Below are positions 54,246 through 63,125 of a stretch of DNA of 64,000 bases, one piece after another. How positions within the stretch are numbered: position 1 is the first letter of the stretch; each line of letters opens with the position of its first letter. Both the position numbers and the translations under genes were made by a program. The DNA lies in NCBI GenBank assembly GCA_020636745.1, contig JACJXH010000005.1, forward strand, positions 124,001 through 188,000, written 5' to 3'. The notes below the pieces were generated by a model. It did not search any database, was not told the origin of the DNA, and was given only the letters and a program-made list of their open reading frames with translations. The DNA comes from Lentimicrobiaceae bacterium (lineage in GTDB: Bacteria; Bacteroidota; Bacteroidia; Bacteroidales; Lentimicrobiaceae).

Positions 54246-54505
54246 AATAAATTACCGCTTTTTTACACAAACATCAACTCATTCATTTATCAGAGGAATT
54301 TCTGATTTTTTGGTAAAAATAACGAAGCTTTATCAAAATAAGGGAAAATAAAAACACACTGCGTGAAACAATTAAGAAGTGTACACGTCAAAATACGGTG
54401 AGGAATACTATCAGAAACGGTCATTCGGACAATCTCAAGCCTCAATCAGTAAATAAAAATCACTAATTTTACACCCGCAAAAGGATAAACTAAAAAAAAA
54501 CAGAT
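54246..54505. other. Intergenic region before the GH3-like gene
   Basis: 260 bp between divergent genes. TAATTTTA at 54464-54471, 34 nt before the GH3 ATG, is one base off the -7 consensus. Nothing else was recognised. Confidence 0.35.
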
Positions 54506-56059
54506 ATGCCTATACTGGGTTCTATCATCAAAAGCGCGATTGAATTTCCCGGAAAAATCCCGCTGGAAAAAATCAGACGAGCCAATCCTGCTCAACAACA
54601 GGCTGCAACCCTCAAAAAACTATTACGAAATGCGCAATACACCTCCTTTGGTGAGAACTACAATTTTGCAGGTATTCTGAAAAAAAAGGATGTAGTAGCA
54701 GAGTTCAGGCAGTTAGTTCCATTGCACGACTATAATTTAATTCATCAGAAATGGTGGTATCGCACACTCAACGGAGAAGCCTTTGTAAGCTGGCCCGGTA
54801 AAATCAAATACTTTGCATTAAGCTCAGGCACCAGCGAAGCATCGAGCAAATACATTCCGGTTACGGAAGACATGCTCAAAGCCATCAAGAAAACCAGTAT
54901 TCGCCAGATATTTTCACTGGCTAAGTATGACTTACCCCGCGATTTCTACGAGCGTGGGATTCTTATGCTTGGTGGAAGCACACACCTGCACTTCAATGGC
55001 ACTTATTACGAAGGCGACCTTTCGGGGATTACCACCGGAAATATCCCCTTTTGGTTTCAGCATTTTTATAAACCCGGCAAACGCATTTCAAAAGAACGCG
55101 ACTGGACAACCAAACTTGATGAGATTGTAAAAAATGCCAAAAACTGGGATATTGGAGTTATTGTTGGGGTTCCGGCATGGCTACAAATCCTTATGGAAAG
55201 GATTATAGCCCATTATAATGTCAAAACCATTCACGACATTTGGCCCAATCTATCCATTTATGTGCATGGAGGCGTTTCTTTTGCCCCGTATATAAAGACA
55301 TTTGAGAAATTACTGGCCAAGCCACTTATCTACATTGAAACCTATTTGGCTTCTGAAGGATTTATGGCATATCAAAGCCGCCCCGGCACCAATGCCATGC
55401 AGTTGGTTCTGGACAATGGTTTATTTTTTGAATTTGTGCCGTTTAACGAAAACAACTTTGACGCTGAAGGAACGCTGAATCCGGACGCAGAAACACTTAC
55501 AATAGACCAGGTTGAAGAGGGCCGCGAATACGCACTTTTGATCTCTTCGTGTGCCGGTGCCTGGCGTTACCTGATTGGTGATACCATCAAGTTTACGTCA
55601 AAAGCTTTGTCTGAAATCGTAATTACAGGCCGTACAAAACATTTTCTGAATCTTTGTGGCGAACACCTTTCACAGGAAAACATGAACCGGGCCATTCAGC
55701 TGCTGGAAGAACAAATGAATATTCCTGTTCCCGAATTTACGGTAGCCGGAATCAAGCATACCAGCATGTTTGCTCACAAATGGTACCTCGGAACACCCAA
55801 TGACCCTTCAACCATTGACATTGAGGCCATCAAAGAGCGCATTGATCAAAACCTGAAAGATCTTAACGACGATTACCGTGTTGAACGTATCGCTGCAATC
55901 AGAGAAATCATTGTTGAAGTATTGCCATTGCACCTGTTTTACGATTATATGAAATTGCTTGGCAAAGAAGGAGGCTCACATAAGTTTCCCAGAGTTATAA
56001 AAAGTAATAAACATACTGAGTGGGAAGAATACCTGGATAATAATTACAGGAAAAAGTAA
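54506..56059 (+). CDS. GH3 family acyl-adenylate/amido synthetase-like protein
   Basis: 517 residues, normal for bacterial GH3 proteins. The ATP/acyl-adenylate motifs are FALSSGTSEASSKYIP (motif 1), YLASEGFMAYQS (motif 2, with catalytic-type Glu) and YRYLIGD-like WRYLIGDTIKF (motif 3). Plant members conjugate amino acids to jasmonate or auxin; bacterial substrates are unknown. Cytoplasmic. A LysE-type amino-acid exporter gene begins 6 bp after its stop, so the two probably act together. Confidence 0.9.
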   Translation: MPILGSIIKSAIEFPGKIPLEKIRRANPAQQQAATLKKLLRNAQYTSFGENYNFAGILKKKDVVAEFRQLVPLHDYNLIHQKWWYRTLNGEAFVSWPGKIKYFALSSGTSEASSKYIPVTEDMLKAIKKTSIRQIFSLAKYDLPRDFYERGILMLGGSTHLHFNGTYYEGDLSGITTGNIPFWFQHFYKPGKRISKERDWTTKLDEIVKNAKNWDIGVIVGVPAWLQILMERIIAHYNVKTIHDIWPNLSIYVHGGVSFAPYIKTFEKLLAKPLIYIETYLASEGFMAYQSRPGTNAMQLVLDNGLFFEFVPFNENNFDAEGTLNPDAETLTIDQVEEGREYALLISSCAGAWRYLIGDTIKFTSKALSEIVITGRTKHFLNLCGEHLSQENMNRAIQLLEEQMNIPVPEFTVAGIKHTSMFAHKWYLGTPNDPSTIDIEAIKERIDQNLKDLNDDYRVERIAAIREIIVEVLPLHLFYDYMKLLGKEGGSHKFPRVIKSNKHTEWEEYLDNNYRKK

Positions 56060-56065
56060 ACTAAG

Positions 56066-56689
56066 ATGCATCCGTTTTTCGAAGGTATGATTCTGGGCAT
56101 GACCCTGGCGATTATGCTTGGACCAGCAATGTTTTCGCTGATTCAAACAAGCATTCACCGTGGGTTGAGCAGCGGAATACTGCTTGCAGGAGGCATTTTC
56201 CTCAGCGATTTAAGTCTGGTTGTCCTTTGTTACCTCGGCGCAGTGCAGGTGATCGGCAACGATCGAAATTACCTCATGTTTGGCATCATTGGTGGCATTG
56301 TACTGATGATTTTCGGAGTAGTCACATTTTTGCGCAAAGTTCAGATAGCCGACGATAACAATCTGATTGATGTAAAAATGCCCGGGCCTTTAACTTATAT
56401 TTTTAAAGGTTTTTTTCTAAACTTCGCAAATCCGTTTGTTTGGATTTTCTGGGTTTCTGTGATGGTTTCCGTCAGTTCAGGCTATGGCACTGACTCCTGG
56501 TCAATCAAAGCGTTCTTTTTAGGCTCTTTACTAACCATTTTTTCAACTGATATATTAAAAGTAATAATAGCCAGCAGGCTAAAACGTTACCTGAAACCGC
56601 GCATTCTCATCATGATAAACCATCTGGTAGGGATTTTACTGGTGCTATTCGGCATTTATCTGATGATAAGAACTTTTATCAACTTTTAA
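56066..56689 (+). CDS. LysE family translocator
   Basis: 207 residues with five or six membrane segments. The N-terminus GMILGMTLAIMLGPAMFSLIQTSIHRG is typical of the family (normally PGP in the first helix, here LGPA), and FLNFANPFVWIFW marks the central part. It exports amino acids or derivatives. Coupled to the GH3-like gene by a 6-bp gap. Confidence 0.88.
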   Translation: MHPFFEGMILGMTLAIMLGPAMFSLIQTSIHRGLSSGILLAGGIFLSDLSLVVLCYLGAVQVIGNDRNYLMFGIIGGIVLMIFGVVTFLRKVQIADDNNLIDVKMPGPLTYIFKGFFLNFANPFVWIFWVSVMVSVSSGYGTDSWSIKAFFLGSLLTIFSTDILKVIIASRLKRYLKPRILIMINHLVGILLVLFGIYLMIRTFINF

Positions 56690-56694
56690 TTTAT

Positions 56695-56741
56695 CATAGA
56701 ACACAGCGGGGTCAGCAATACTGACCCCGCTGTGTTCTATG
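56695..56741. terminator. 47-bp perfect stem-loop between convergent lysE and recJ
   Basis: 21-bp perfect arms, CATAGAACACAGCGGGGTCA(G) at 56695-56715 and its exact complement at 56721-56741, with loop CAATA. It lies 5 bp after the lysE stop and 34 bp before the recJ stop, so it can serve both strands. No T-tract follows on either side, unusual for an intrinsic terminator. Confidence 0.75.
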
Positions 56742-56775
56742 GCGTTTGAAAAATATTCTGCCGCAGTATTTTTGG

Positions 56776-58581
56776 CTAATCTTCTTCCGAAGGAATCTTT
56801 ATATCCTTAATATTCAACTGAATAGACTTTTGATTATTCCATTCATTTTCTTCAATATGGTAACAGATATTGAAAGAATTTCCCTGGCTGATATAGTGAA
56901 AATGATCGCCCTGCTGAAAAGCAATGGCCGGGAAAGGAACTGAAGCAATTTCGGGCTGTCCAATTGTAAGTTTCAGATGATTTTTTCCAACAACCCGTCC
57001 ATAACCATTATCGATTACCCTTTTGGTTTGAAACACCGGCGACATATTACCTGGTCCGAATGGAGCAAATTGCTTGAGCACCCTGAAAAATTTCTGATTG
57101 ATTTCATTCAGATTAATTTCAAGGTCTACTTCAACTTCAGGAGTAAGCATTTCATCAGAAATCATCCGGGCAGCCACGGTTTCAAATTTTTCGATAAATG
57201 CTTCAAGATTCTCAGGTTTCATTGATAAACCTGCTGCATATTTATGACCACCAAAATGCTCAAGCAATTCGCTGCATTCATCAATTGCATCATAAATATC
57301 AAAATCTTTGATCGATCTGGCCGAACCGGTAATCAGGCCATTTGATTGTGTTAAAACAATGGTTGGCCGGTAATAAGATTCAATCAACCTTGAAGCAACA
57401 ATCCCAATAACTCCTTTGTGCCAGTCGGGGTTATAAACGACTGTGGTTTTGGCATTTTTTAACCGCGGAATCGTTTTTATGGCATCCATTGCCATATCTG
57501 TGGTGTTGGAATCCAAATCACGACGGGTAGTATTAAAGTCATTGATTTGTTGTCCGATTTGTTCTGTTTTTTCGGGATCTTCACAAATAAGAAGCTCGAC
57601 AGAATTCCGGCCACTTTCAATTCTTCCGGCAGCATTTATTCGCGGCCCTACCAGAAAAACAAGATCAGAAATAGTTAACTCCCTGCTAAAAATAAAGCAA
57701 CCGTTATCTTTTCCATTTCCATTGATCAAACCACTACCCGGCTCCTGCCCGTTAACCTGCTCTTTTCGATTGATATTTGAAAACTTCAAAATAGCTTCAA
57801 AGCCAGCTCTGGGGTTTTGATTGATTAGTTTCAGTCCATAAAAAGCCAGAATCCGATTTTCGCCTGTAATAGGAACAATATCAGAAGCAATGCTGACAAC
57901 AACCAAATCGAGGTACTTATTGAGCGATTCAAACGGCACATTTCTCACCGAGGCCAGGGCTTGAATTAACTTAAAGCCGACACCACATCCCGAAAGCTCT
58001 TTGTAAGGATAAGGGCAATCCTGCCGTTTTGCATCCAACACGGCAACAGCATCAGGCAATGTATCGCCAGGCCTGTGGTGGTCACAAATAATATAATCAA
58101 CTCCCTTTTCTTTTCCTTTAGCTACTTTTTCAATGGCTTTTATTCCACAATCAAGGGCAATAACCAACTTAAATCCGTTTTCAGCGGCAAAGTCAACACT
58201 TTGAAATGATATGCCATATCCTTCAGCATATCTGTCAGGAATATAAAAATCAATTTGTTTATGACCAATTTCTACCAAAAAGGTATATACCAGTGATACG
58301 GCAGTGGTTCCATCAACATCATAATCGCCATATACCAGAATTTTTTCATTGTTATCCAGCGCTTTAGCTATTCTTTCAACAGCTTTATCCATATCCTTCA
58401 TCAGGAAAGGATCATGCAGGTTACTTAGTTCGGGTCTGAAAAAAGCACGTGCTTCCCCGTAAGTATTTATCCCTCTTTGCACCAATAGTTCGGCCAGTTT
58501 TGGCCCCACGCCCAACTCTTCAGCCAGTGCAGTTACCGTTGCCGGATCACCCCCTGGTTTCAAAACCCATCGCTTTTGCAT
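56776..58581 (-). CDS. recJ: Single-stranded-DNA-specific exonuclease RecJ
   Basis: 601 residues. DHH-family motifs: VYGDYDVDGTTAVSLVY, ALDCGIKA, IICDHHRPGD and the C-terminal GGHKYAAGLSM. Both the DHH and DHHA1 parts and the OB-fold are present. It degrades single-stranded DNA from the 5' end in recombination and mismatch repair. A glycine/asparagine-rich stretch around residues 285-305 (NGQEPGSGLINGNGKDNG) looks like a flexible insert. A TAATTTTA box at 58602-58609 is the likely -7 element. Confidence 0.95.
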   Translation of the reverse strand: MQKRWVLKPGGDPATVTALAEELGVGPKLAELLVQRGINTYGEARAFFRPELSNLHDPFLMKDMDKAVERIAKALDNNEKILVYGDYDVDGTTAVSLVYTFLVEIGHKQIDFYIPDRYAEGYGISFQSVDFAAENGFKLVIALDCGIKAIEKVAKGKEKGVDYIICDHHRPGDTLPDAVAVLDAKRQDCPYPYKELSGCGVGFKLIQALASVRNVPFESLNKYLDLVVVSIASDIVPITGENRILAFYGLKLINQNPRAGFEAILKFSNINRKEQVNGQEPGSGLINGNGKDNGCFIFSRELTISDLVFLVGPRINAAGRIESGRNSVELLICEDPEKTEQIGQQINDFNTTRRDLDSNTTDMAMDAIKTIPRLKNAKTTVVYNPDWHKGVIGIVASRLIESYYRPTIVLTQSNGLITGSARSIKDFDIYDAIDECSELLEHFGGHKYAAGLSMKPENLEAFIEKFETVAARMISDEMLTPEVEVDLEINLNEINQKFFRVLKQFAPFGPGNMSPVFQTKRVIDNGYGRVVGKNHLKLTIGQPEIASVPFPAIAFQQGDHFHYISQGNSFNICYHIEENEWNNQKSIQLNIKDIKIPSEED

Positions 58582-58784
58582 TCACGTAATTTTTAGATGG
58601 GTAAAATTAGGGATAAAGTCGCATAAAAAGGAATAAAATTGTTCATAATTATGCAGTGCTGACGAATACCAACAGTAAGTTTTATGATATTAAACCATTT
58701 CGTATTCTTTGTGCCCATGATGTGAACAGCTCCCTGGTGCTATGTTTTCCTTTGATTTAATATTCAAAATTGCACCATTCATGG

Positions 58785-59003
58785 TTAGAAAATGACAATC
58801 AGCCTATCTATCATGTTGATTATCTTTCCCTTAAAACTGACATCGGTTAAATGCAAGTCATTTTCCTGCAAAATTTCAGCAAAGCAACTTTATGAATTCA
58901 ATGCAATGGCTTCAACTGATTGCTGTCTTTTGCCCGAAGCCTGAAAATTTTTGCATAAGCTAACCAACCCTTCATCATCGGTAATGATAAAAGTTTCCAT
59001 CAT
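58785..59003 (-). pseudogene. Small ORF split by one in-frame stop, downstream of the FRG gene
   Basis: From the ATG at 59003 (or 59000) the minus strand encodes 37 codons (MMETFIITDDEGLVSLCKNF ... VEAIALNS) and a TAA at 58892-58890, then stays open in the same frame for 34 more codons (SCFAEILQENDLHLTDVSFK ... MIDRLIVIF) to a TAA at 58787-58785. The two halves read as one ~71-residue acidic helical protein interrupted by a nonsense codon. No family recognised. It begins 46 bp after the FRG gene on the same strand. It may be a decayed partner gene, or chance. Confidence 0.45.
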
Positions 59004-59049
59004 AAACACTGAAGAGGAAGCCGCTAACCTGTTTGGGGAGAATTAGCGA

Positions 59050-59862
59050 TTATTCACGATTTTCATTAAAAGTCCTGGGGCTGTATTGTCTTTTCAGCCA
59101 GCTGCTTAATCCGTCGAGTCCGGGAAACAGCACTCTTTCGGTAATGTTGGCCTGATCAAGTTTGTCGCGTATTTCCCATTTAAGTTCGGCGGGAATAATA
59201 ATTCGGTAAAACAAATCAGGGTGATCACTCAACCATCGGCTCATGAGAAGAGTTGCATTTGACATAAGAGAAAATAATGCATGCTGATTAACAATTCTTT
59301 CGTCCATTGACGGAGGTTCAAGAAACAGAGCAAAGCGGTGTTCTGACATAGCATCGAGATGCTTTAAAGAGCTACACTGAAGTTCGAGCATCTGAGGCGT
59401 AAATGCATTCGAACCTTCCTCTCTGATGATCTGGTGCAGGGCTTTTGGCAGAAAATTATTGGATCTCACATAATTTACACACCAGATTACACCATCAATA
59501 TCAAACTTTAACAGATTGGCTGTGGCAAAATGCAATGCTACATAAGGCGAATAAGTCCAATCGAGTAACCGGGTAGGCAAACCATGATGCTGGGCCAAAG
59601 CCAGCAAATTCCAGACAGACTCGCCGGAAATGGTATTCCGGTAAGCATATTTTCTGAAATTTCTGAGCAGATGCCGTTCAAGTTCATTGTATGGCCCTTC
59701 AATCCTCATCAGGCTGGTTTTCAGCTCATAGTTTACATCTGAAAGCCCTCTGAAAACATAGGAGGATCTGAATCGTCCCAGATTACCGTCCCACGAATCG
59801 CGAAAGAGCATTTCCTGAAGTTCACTCCAGTTAGAAACTCTGATATCTGTTGTTTCGTTCAT
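59050..59862 (-). CDS. FRG domain-containing protein
   Basis: 270 residues. The FRG signature is clear: SYVFRGLSDVNYELKTSLMR (the Phe-Arg-Gly), then LALAQHHGLPTRLLDWTYSPYVALHFAT, the conserved H-G-x-PTRLLDW block. FRG domains occur in stand-alone proteins often linked to mobile elements or defence, with unproven activity (a nucleotide-modifying or nuclease role has been suggested). Cytoplasmic. A damaged small ORF lies immediately downstream. No mobile-element ends are visible nearby. Confidence 0.9.
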   Translation of the reverse strand: MNETTDIRVSNWSELQEMLFRDSWDGNLGRFRSSYVFRGLSDVNYELKTSLMRIEGPYNELERHLLRNFRKYAYRNTISGESVWNLLALAQHHGLPTRLLDWTYSPYVALHFATANLLKFDIDGVIWCVNYVRSNNFLPKALHQIIREEGSNAFTPQMLELQCSSLKHLDAMSEHRFALFLEPPSMDERIVNQHALFSLMSNATLLMSRWLSDHPDLFYRIIIPAELKWEIRDKLDQANITERVLFPGLDGLSSWLKRQYSPRTFNENRE

Positions 59863-60056
59863 AATGAATAAATAGCGATGAAAGGAAACCCTTAAGTCAA
59901 ATAATTCATCAGTCGGATAAATTTCAGATGGCTATTTCGTGAAACGGAGAATTCCATTCAGAAATTGAAGATCATCATCAGGCCACTTTATACACACAAT
60001 TATTAATCAGCAAAAGACACTATAATTCATTCAAATAAAATGACTTAAAATAAAAT
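59863..60056. other. Intergenic region before the FRG gene
   Basis: 194 bp with no gene, promoter box or repeat that I can support. Confidence 0.3.
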
Positions 60057-61316
60057 TTAAAACGTTGATCGCATAGCTTCAACCGGATCAAGGCGTGAGG
60101 CCGACCAGGCAGGTAAAAACCCTGAAACCAACCCGATTACGGCCGAAACAGTAACACCCAACGCAATATTGCCGGCTGTCAGAACAAGATTCATATCAAA
60201 CACAGCCGAAACAGCCAACGTTAAAACATAAATTATCAACAAGCCAACCAGTCCTCCAAAAAGCGAAAGAAACACTGCTTCGAAGAGGAATTGCTGAAGG
60301 ATAAAATAATTTTTGGCTCCCATCGATTTTTGAATACCTATTTGTGCAGTCCGTTCCTTTACCGAAACAAACATGATATTGGCAATGCCAAACCCTCCTA
60401 CAAGTAGAGAAAAACCACCAATTATCCATCCAACAATGGCCACGATACGAAATAAGTTATCGAAACCCTGAGAGATAACACTGGTTTCATTAATTGAGAA
60501 ATCGTCCTCCACACCGGGTTTTAACTTCCGGACTGAGCGCATTATGCCGGTGAGCTCATCGGCCAGTTCATCATTAGACACCATGGGCTTGGCTCTGACG
60601 ATGATGGCGGCACCAGTATTGTCATTTTTAAGGTCAACAAAATTCCGGGCAAAATTAATGGGCAGTAAAACCTGGTTATCAGCCGAATTGCCAAAACTCT
60701 TTTCGCCTTCTTTTTTAAGCAGGCCAATGATTTCAATTTTCTGGCCAAAAACTTTGATTCTTTTTCCGATGGGTTCACTATTGCCAAACAGATTTTTGAC
60801 CAGTTCATCGCCAATGATACAAACAGGTCTTCCTCCGGCCGATTCCTCGGCGGTAAAATAACGTCCATCAGCAAATTCAACAGGCATCACCCTGCTGTAA
60901 TCATGCGACACCGCCATAATATTGGCATTGTCGACCGAAGATGCTCCATATTTAACATTTTTAGAAAGGCTAAGCATAAAAGTACTGGCTTCCGAAGCAT
61001 TACTCCGCCTTTGAATTTCATTTAAATCAGCCATTGTTGGTTCAGGCCGTTTCATATATTTCCACCAGGGGTAGTCTCCACCAAATGCCCAGGGCCATTT
61101 TTGAACAAACAACACATTACTGCCCAGCGAATTGATACTGTCGCGCAAAGTTCTTTCAATAGAGTCAAAAACTGTAAAAACGGAAATAATGGAGAAGATG
61201 CCAATGGTGATCCCCAGCAGAGACAAAATAGTTCTGACCTTGTTAACTACAATAGCACTAAGAGCAAATAAGTAGCTTTCACGCAGCAACCTTACAAAAA
61301 TTACAGTCTTTTTCAT
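60057..61316 (-). CDS. ABC transporter permease, MacB/FtsX type
   Basis: 419 residues from the ATG at 61316 (MKKTVIFVRLLRES); an in-frame ATG at 61421 adds 35 residues before the usual start of the domain. MacB_PCD periplasmic domain between the first helix (LSLLGITIGIFSIISVFTV) and the FtsX permease domain with three helices ending LPAWSASRLDPVEAMRSTF, the canonical closing motif. Such permeases export macrolides, lipoproteins or peptides by mechanotransmission. No ATPase or membrane-fusion partner lies next to it in this window. Confidence 0.9.
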   Translation of the reverse strand: MKKTVIFVRLLRESYLFALSAIVVNKVRTILSLLGITIGIFSIISVFTVFDSIERTLRDSINSLGSNVLFVQKWPWAFGGDYPWWKYMKRPEPTMADLNEIQRRSNASEASTFMLSLSKNVKYGASSVDNANIMAVSHDYSRVMPVEFADGRYFTAEESAGGRPVCIIGDELVKNLFGNSEPIGKRIKVFGQKIEIIGLLKKEGEKSFGNSADNQVLLPINFARNFVDLKNDNTGAAIIVRAKPMVSNDELADELTGIMRSVRKLKPGVEDDFSINETSVISQGFDNLFRIVAIVGWIIGGFSLLVGGFGIANIMFVSVKERTAQIGIQKSMGAKNYFILQQFLFEAVFLSLFGGLVGLLIIYVLTLAVSAVFDMNLVLTAGNIALGVTVSAVIGLVSGFLPAWSASRLDPVEAMRSTF

Positions 61317-61542
61317 TATATTGGTTTTATCCCGTTGTAAAATTAATAATTTCCCGATAAGGTATGAAAGTAATTCTTGCGCTTTGCCGCGATTTTTAAT
61401 AAACTTGCACAATGGGAGCAAACCGATATAATCAGTATTTTTTGGCAGGTAATATTTTGCAGGTCAAATAAATAATAATTTCTTACGTTTCCATTTTTTA
61501 ACGTATCTGAAGCGCCAAACGTTTCAATCGCAAATTTTTGAT

Positions 61543-63069
61543 ATGAGCCAGAACAAAAAAATCAAGTCAGCACTAATTTCAGTTTTTTACAAAGATGGTT
61601 TAGCCCCGCTCGTAAAATTACTCGACCAGGCAGGAGTTAGTATCTATTCAACCGGCGGAACTTTTGACTTTATATCGTCATTAGGGATAAAAGCGCATAC
61701 CGTTGAATCGCTTACCAATTACCCGTCAATATTGGGAGGCAGAGTAAAAACACTGCATCCCAAAGTACTGGGAGGAATCCTGGGCAGACAATCACTTCCA
61801 TCTGACATAGCTGAAATGGAACAATATGGCATTCCGCCATTTGACTTGGTTATAGTTGATCTGTATCCCTTTGAAGCAACTGTTTCTTCAGGTGCTTCGC
61901 ATCAGGACATTATAGAGAAAATTGACATTGGAGGAATTTCACTGATTCGGGCGGCCTCTAAAAATTACCAGGATGTAGTGGTGGTTCCTTCATCAAAACA
62001 CTATCCTGAGCTTATCAATCTGCTTGAGAACAGCGGTTGCAGCACAACGATTGAAGACCGGCTTCGTTTCGCATCCTATGGTTTTGCAGAATCATCACAT
62101 TATGATTCTGCCATTTTCAATTACATGGGGCAATTATCAGGACATCAGGAATTTCGCTACAGTGCTCCGTCGGGCAATGTATTACGCTACGGCGAAAACC
62201 CTCATCAAAAGGGAGTATTTTTCGGCAATCTCCATCAGGTATTTGAACAGCTACATGGTAAAGAACTATCATACAACAACTTACTGGATTTAGATGCTGC
62301 TGTTGGATTAATCAAAGAATTCAAGGAAACAACATTTGCCATATTAAAACACAACAATGCATGTGGTGTTGCCTCCCGTCCGCTGCTCACAGATGCCTGG
62401 AAAGCAGCTCTTGCCGGAGACCCGGTTTCTGCCTATGGCGGTGTGTTGGTAACCAATACCATCATTGACGCTGAAGCTGCTGCCGAAATCAATTTGCTGT
62501 TCTTCGAAATTATTCTGGCACCAGGTTATGAAAAAAATGCACTAGAACTACTGAAGAGCAAGAAAAATAGAATAATTTTGCAGGCTAAATCGTTTGATTT
62601 TCAGCCTAAACAGTTTCGCACTGTGCTAAACGGTGTATTACAGCAGGATAAAGATCTGAAAACCGAGACAGCAAATGATTTAAAAGTAGTAACCCGGCTT
62701 GCCCCGGAAGCTGAATTGATTGACGATTTGCTGTTTGCCAACATTTTGGTAAAACACAGTAAATCAAATGCCATAGTGCTGGCAAAGGGCAAACAGTTGC
62801 TTGGCAGTGGTGCCGGGCAAACATCACGGGTAGATGCGCTCAAACAAGCCATCGAAAAGGCCAATGGCTTCGGCCTAAGCCTTACCGGTGCAGTCATGGC
62901 ATCTGACGCTTTTTTCCCTTTTGCTGATTCAGTTGAAATAGCACATAAAGCAGGCATAATATCAGTAATTCAGCCTGGCGGATCTGTAAGGGATGAAGAC
63001 TCAATTGAGTATTGTAATGCCAATGAACTGAGTATGGTTTTTACCGGTGTCAGACATTTTAAACACTAA
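61543..63069 (+). CDS. purH: Bifunctional AICAR transformylase/IMP cyclohydrolase
   Basis: 508 residues, complete. N-terminal IMP cyclohydrolase: STGGTFDFISSLG, GGRVKTLHPKVLGGIL. C-terminal transformylase: YGENPHQKGVFF, LKHNNACGVASRP (with the catalytic K-H pair), DAFFPFADSVEIAHKAGI and QPGGSVRDEDSIEYCNA. It carries out the last two steps of de novo purine synthesis. Directly followed by mreB, a conserved order in Bacteroidota. Confidence 0.97.
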   Translation: MSQNKKIKSALISVFYKDGLAPLVKLLDQAGVSIYSTGGTFDFISSLGIKAHTVESLTNYPSILGGRVKTLHPKVLGGILGRQSLPSDIAEMEQYGIPPFDLVIVDLYPFEATVSSGASHQDIIEKIDIGGISLIRAASKNYQDVVVVPSSKHYPELINLLENSGCSTTIEDRLRFASYGFAESSHYDSAIFNYMGQLSGHQEFRYSAPSGNVLRYGENPHQKGVFFGNLHQVFEQLHGKELSYNNLLDLDAAVGLIKEFKETTFAILKHNNACGVASRPLLTDAWKAALAGDPVSAYGGVLVTNTIIDAEAAAEINLLFFEIILAPGYEKNALELLKSKKNRIILQAKSFDFQPKQFRTVLNGVLQQDKDLKTETANDLKVVTRLAPEAELIDDLLFANILVKHSKSNAIVLAKGKQLLGSGAGQTSRVDALKQAIEKANGFGLSLTGAVMASDAFFPFADSVEIAHKAGIISVIQPGGSVRDEDSIEYCNANELSMVFTGVRHFKH

Positions 63070-63125
63070 AAAAGCTTTAACTCCATCAATTAAAACATTA
63101 ACAGGAAATTAAGAAATCATATAAA

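Noticed and set aside
61317..61421. 35-residue N-terminal extension of the ABC permease
   Set aside because: It is polar and unlike the family; the first membrane region fits a start at 61316.
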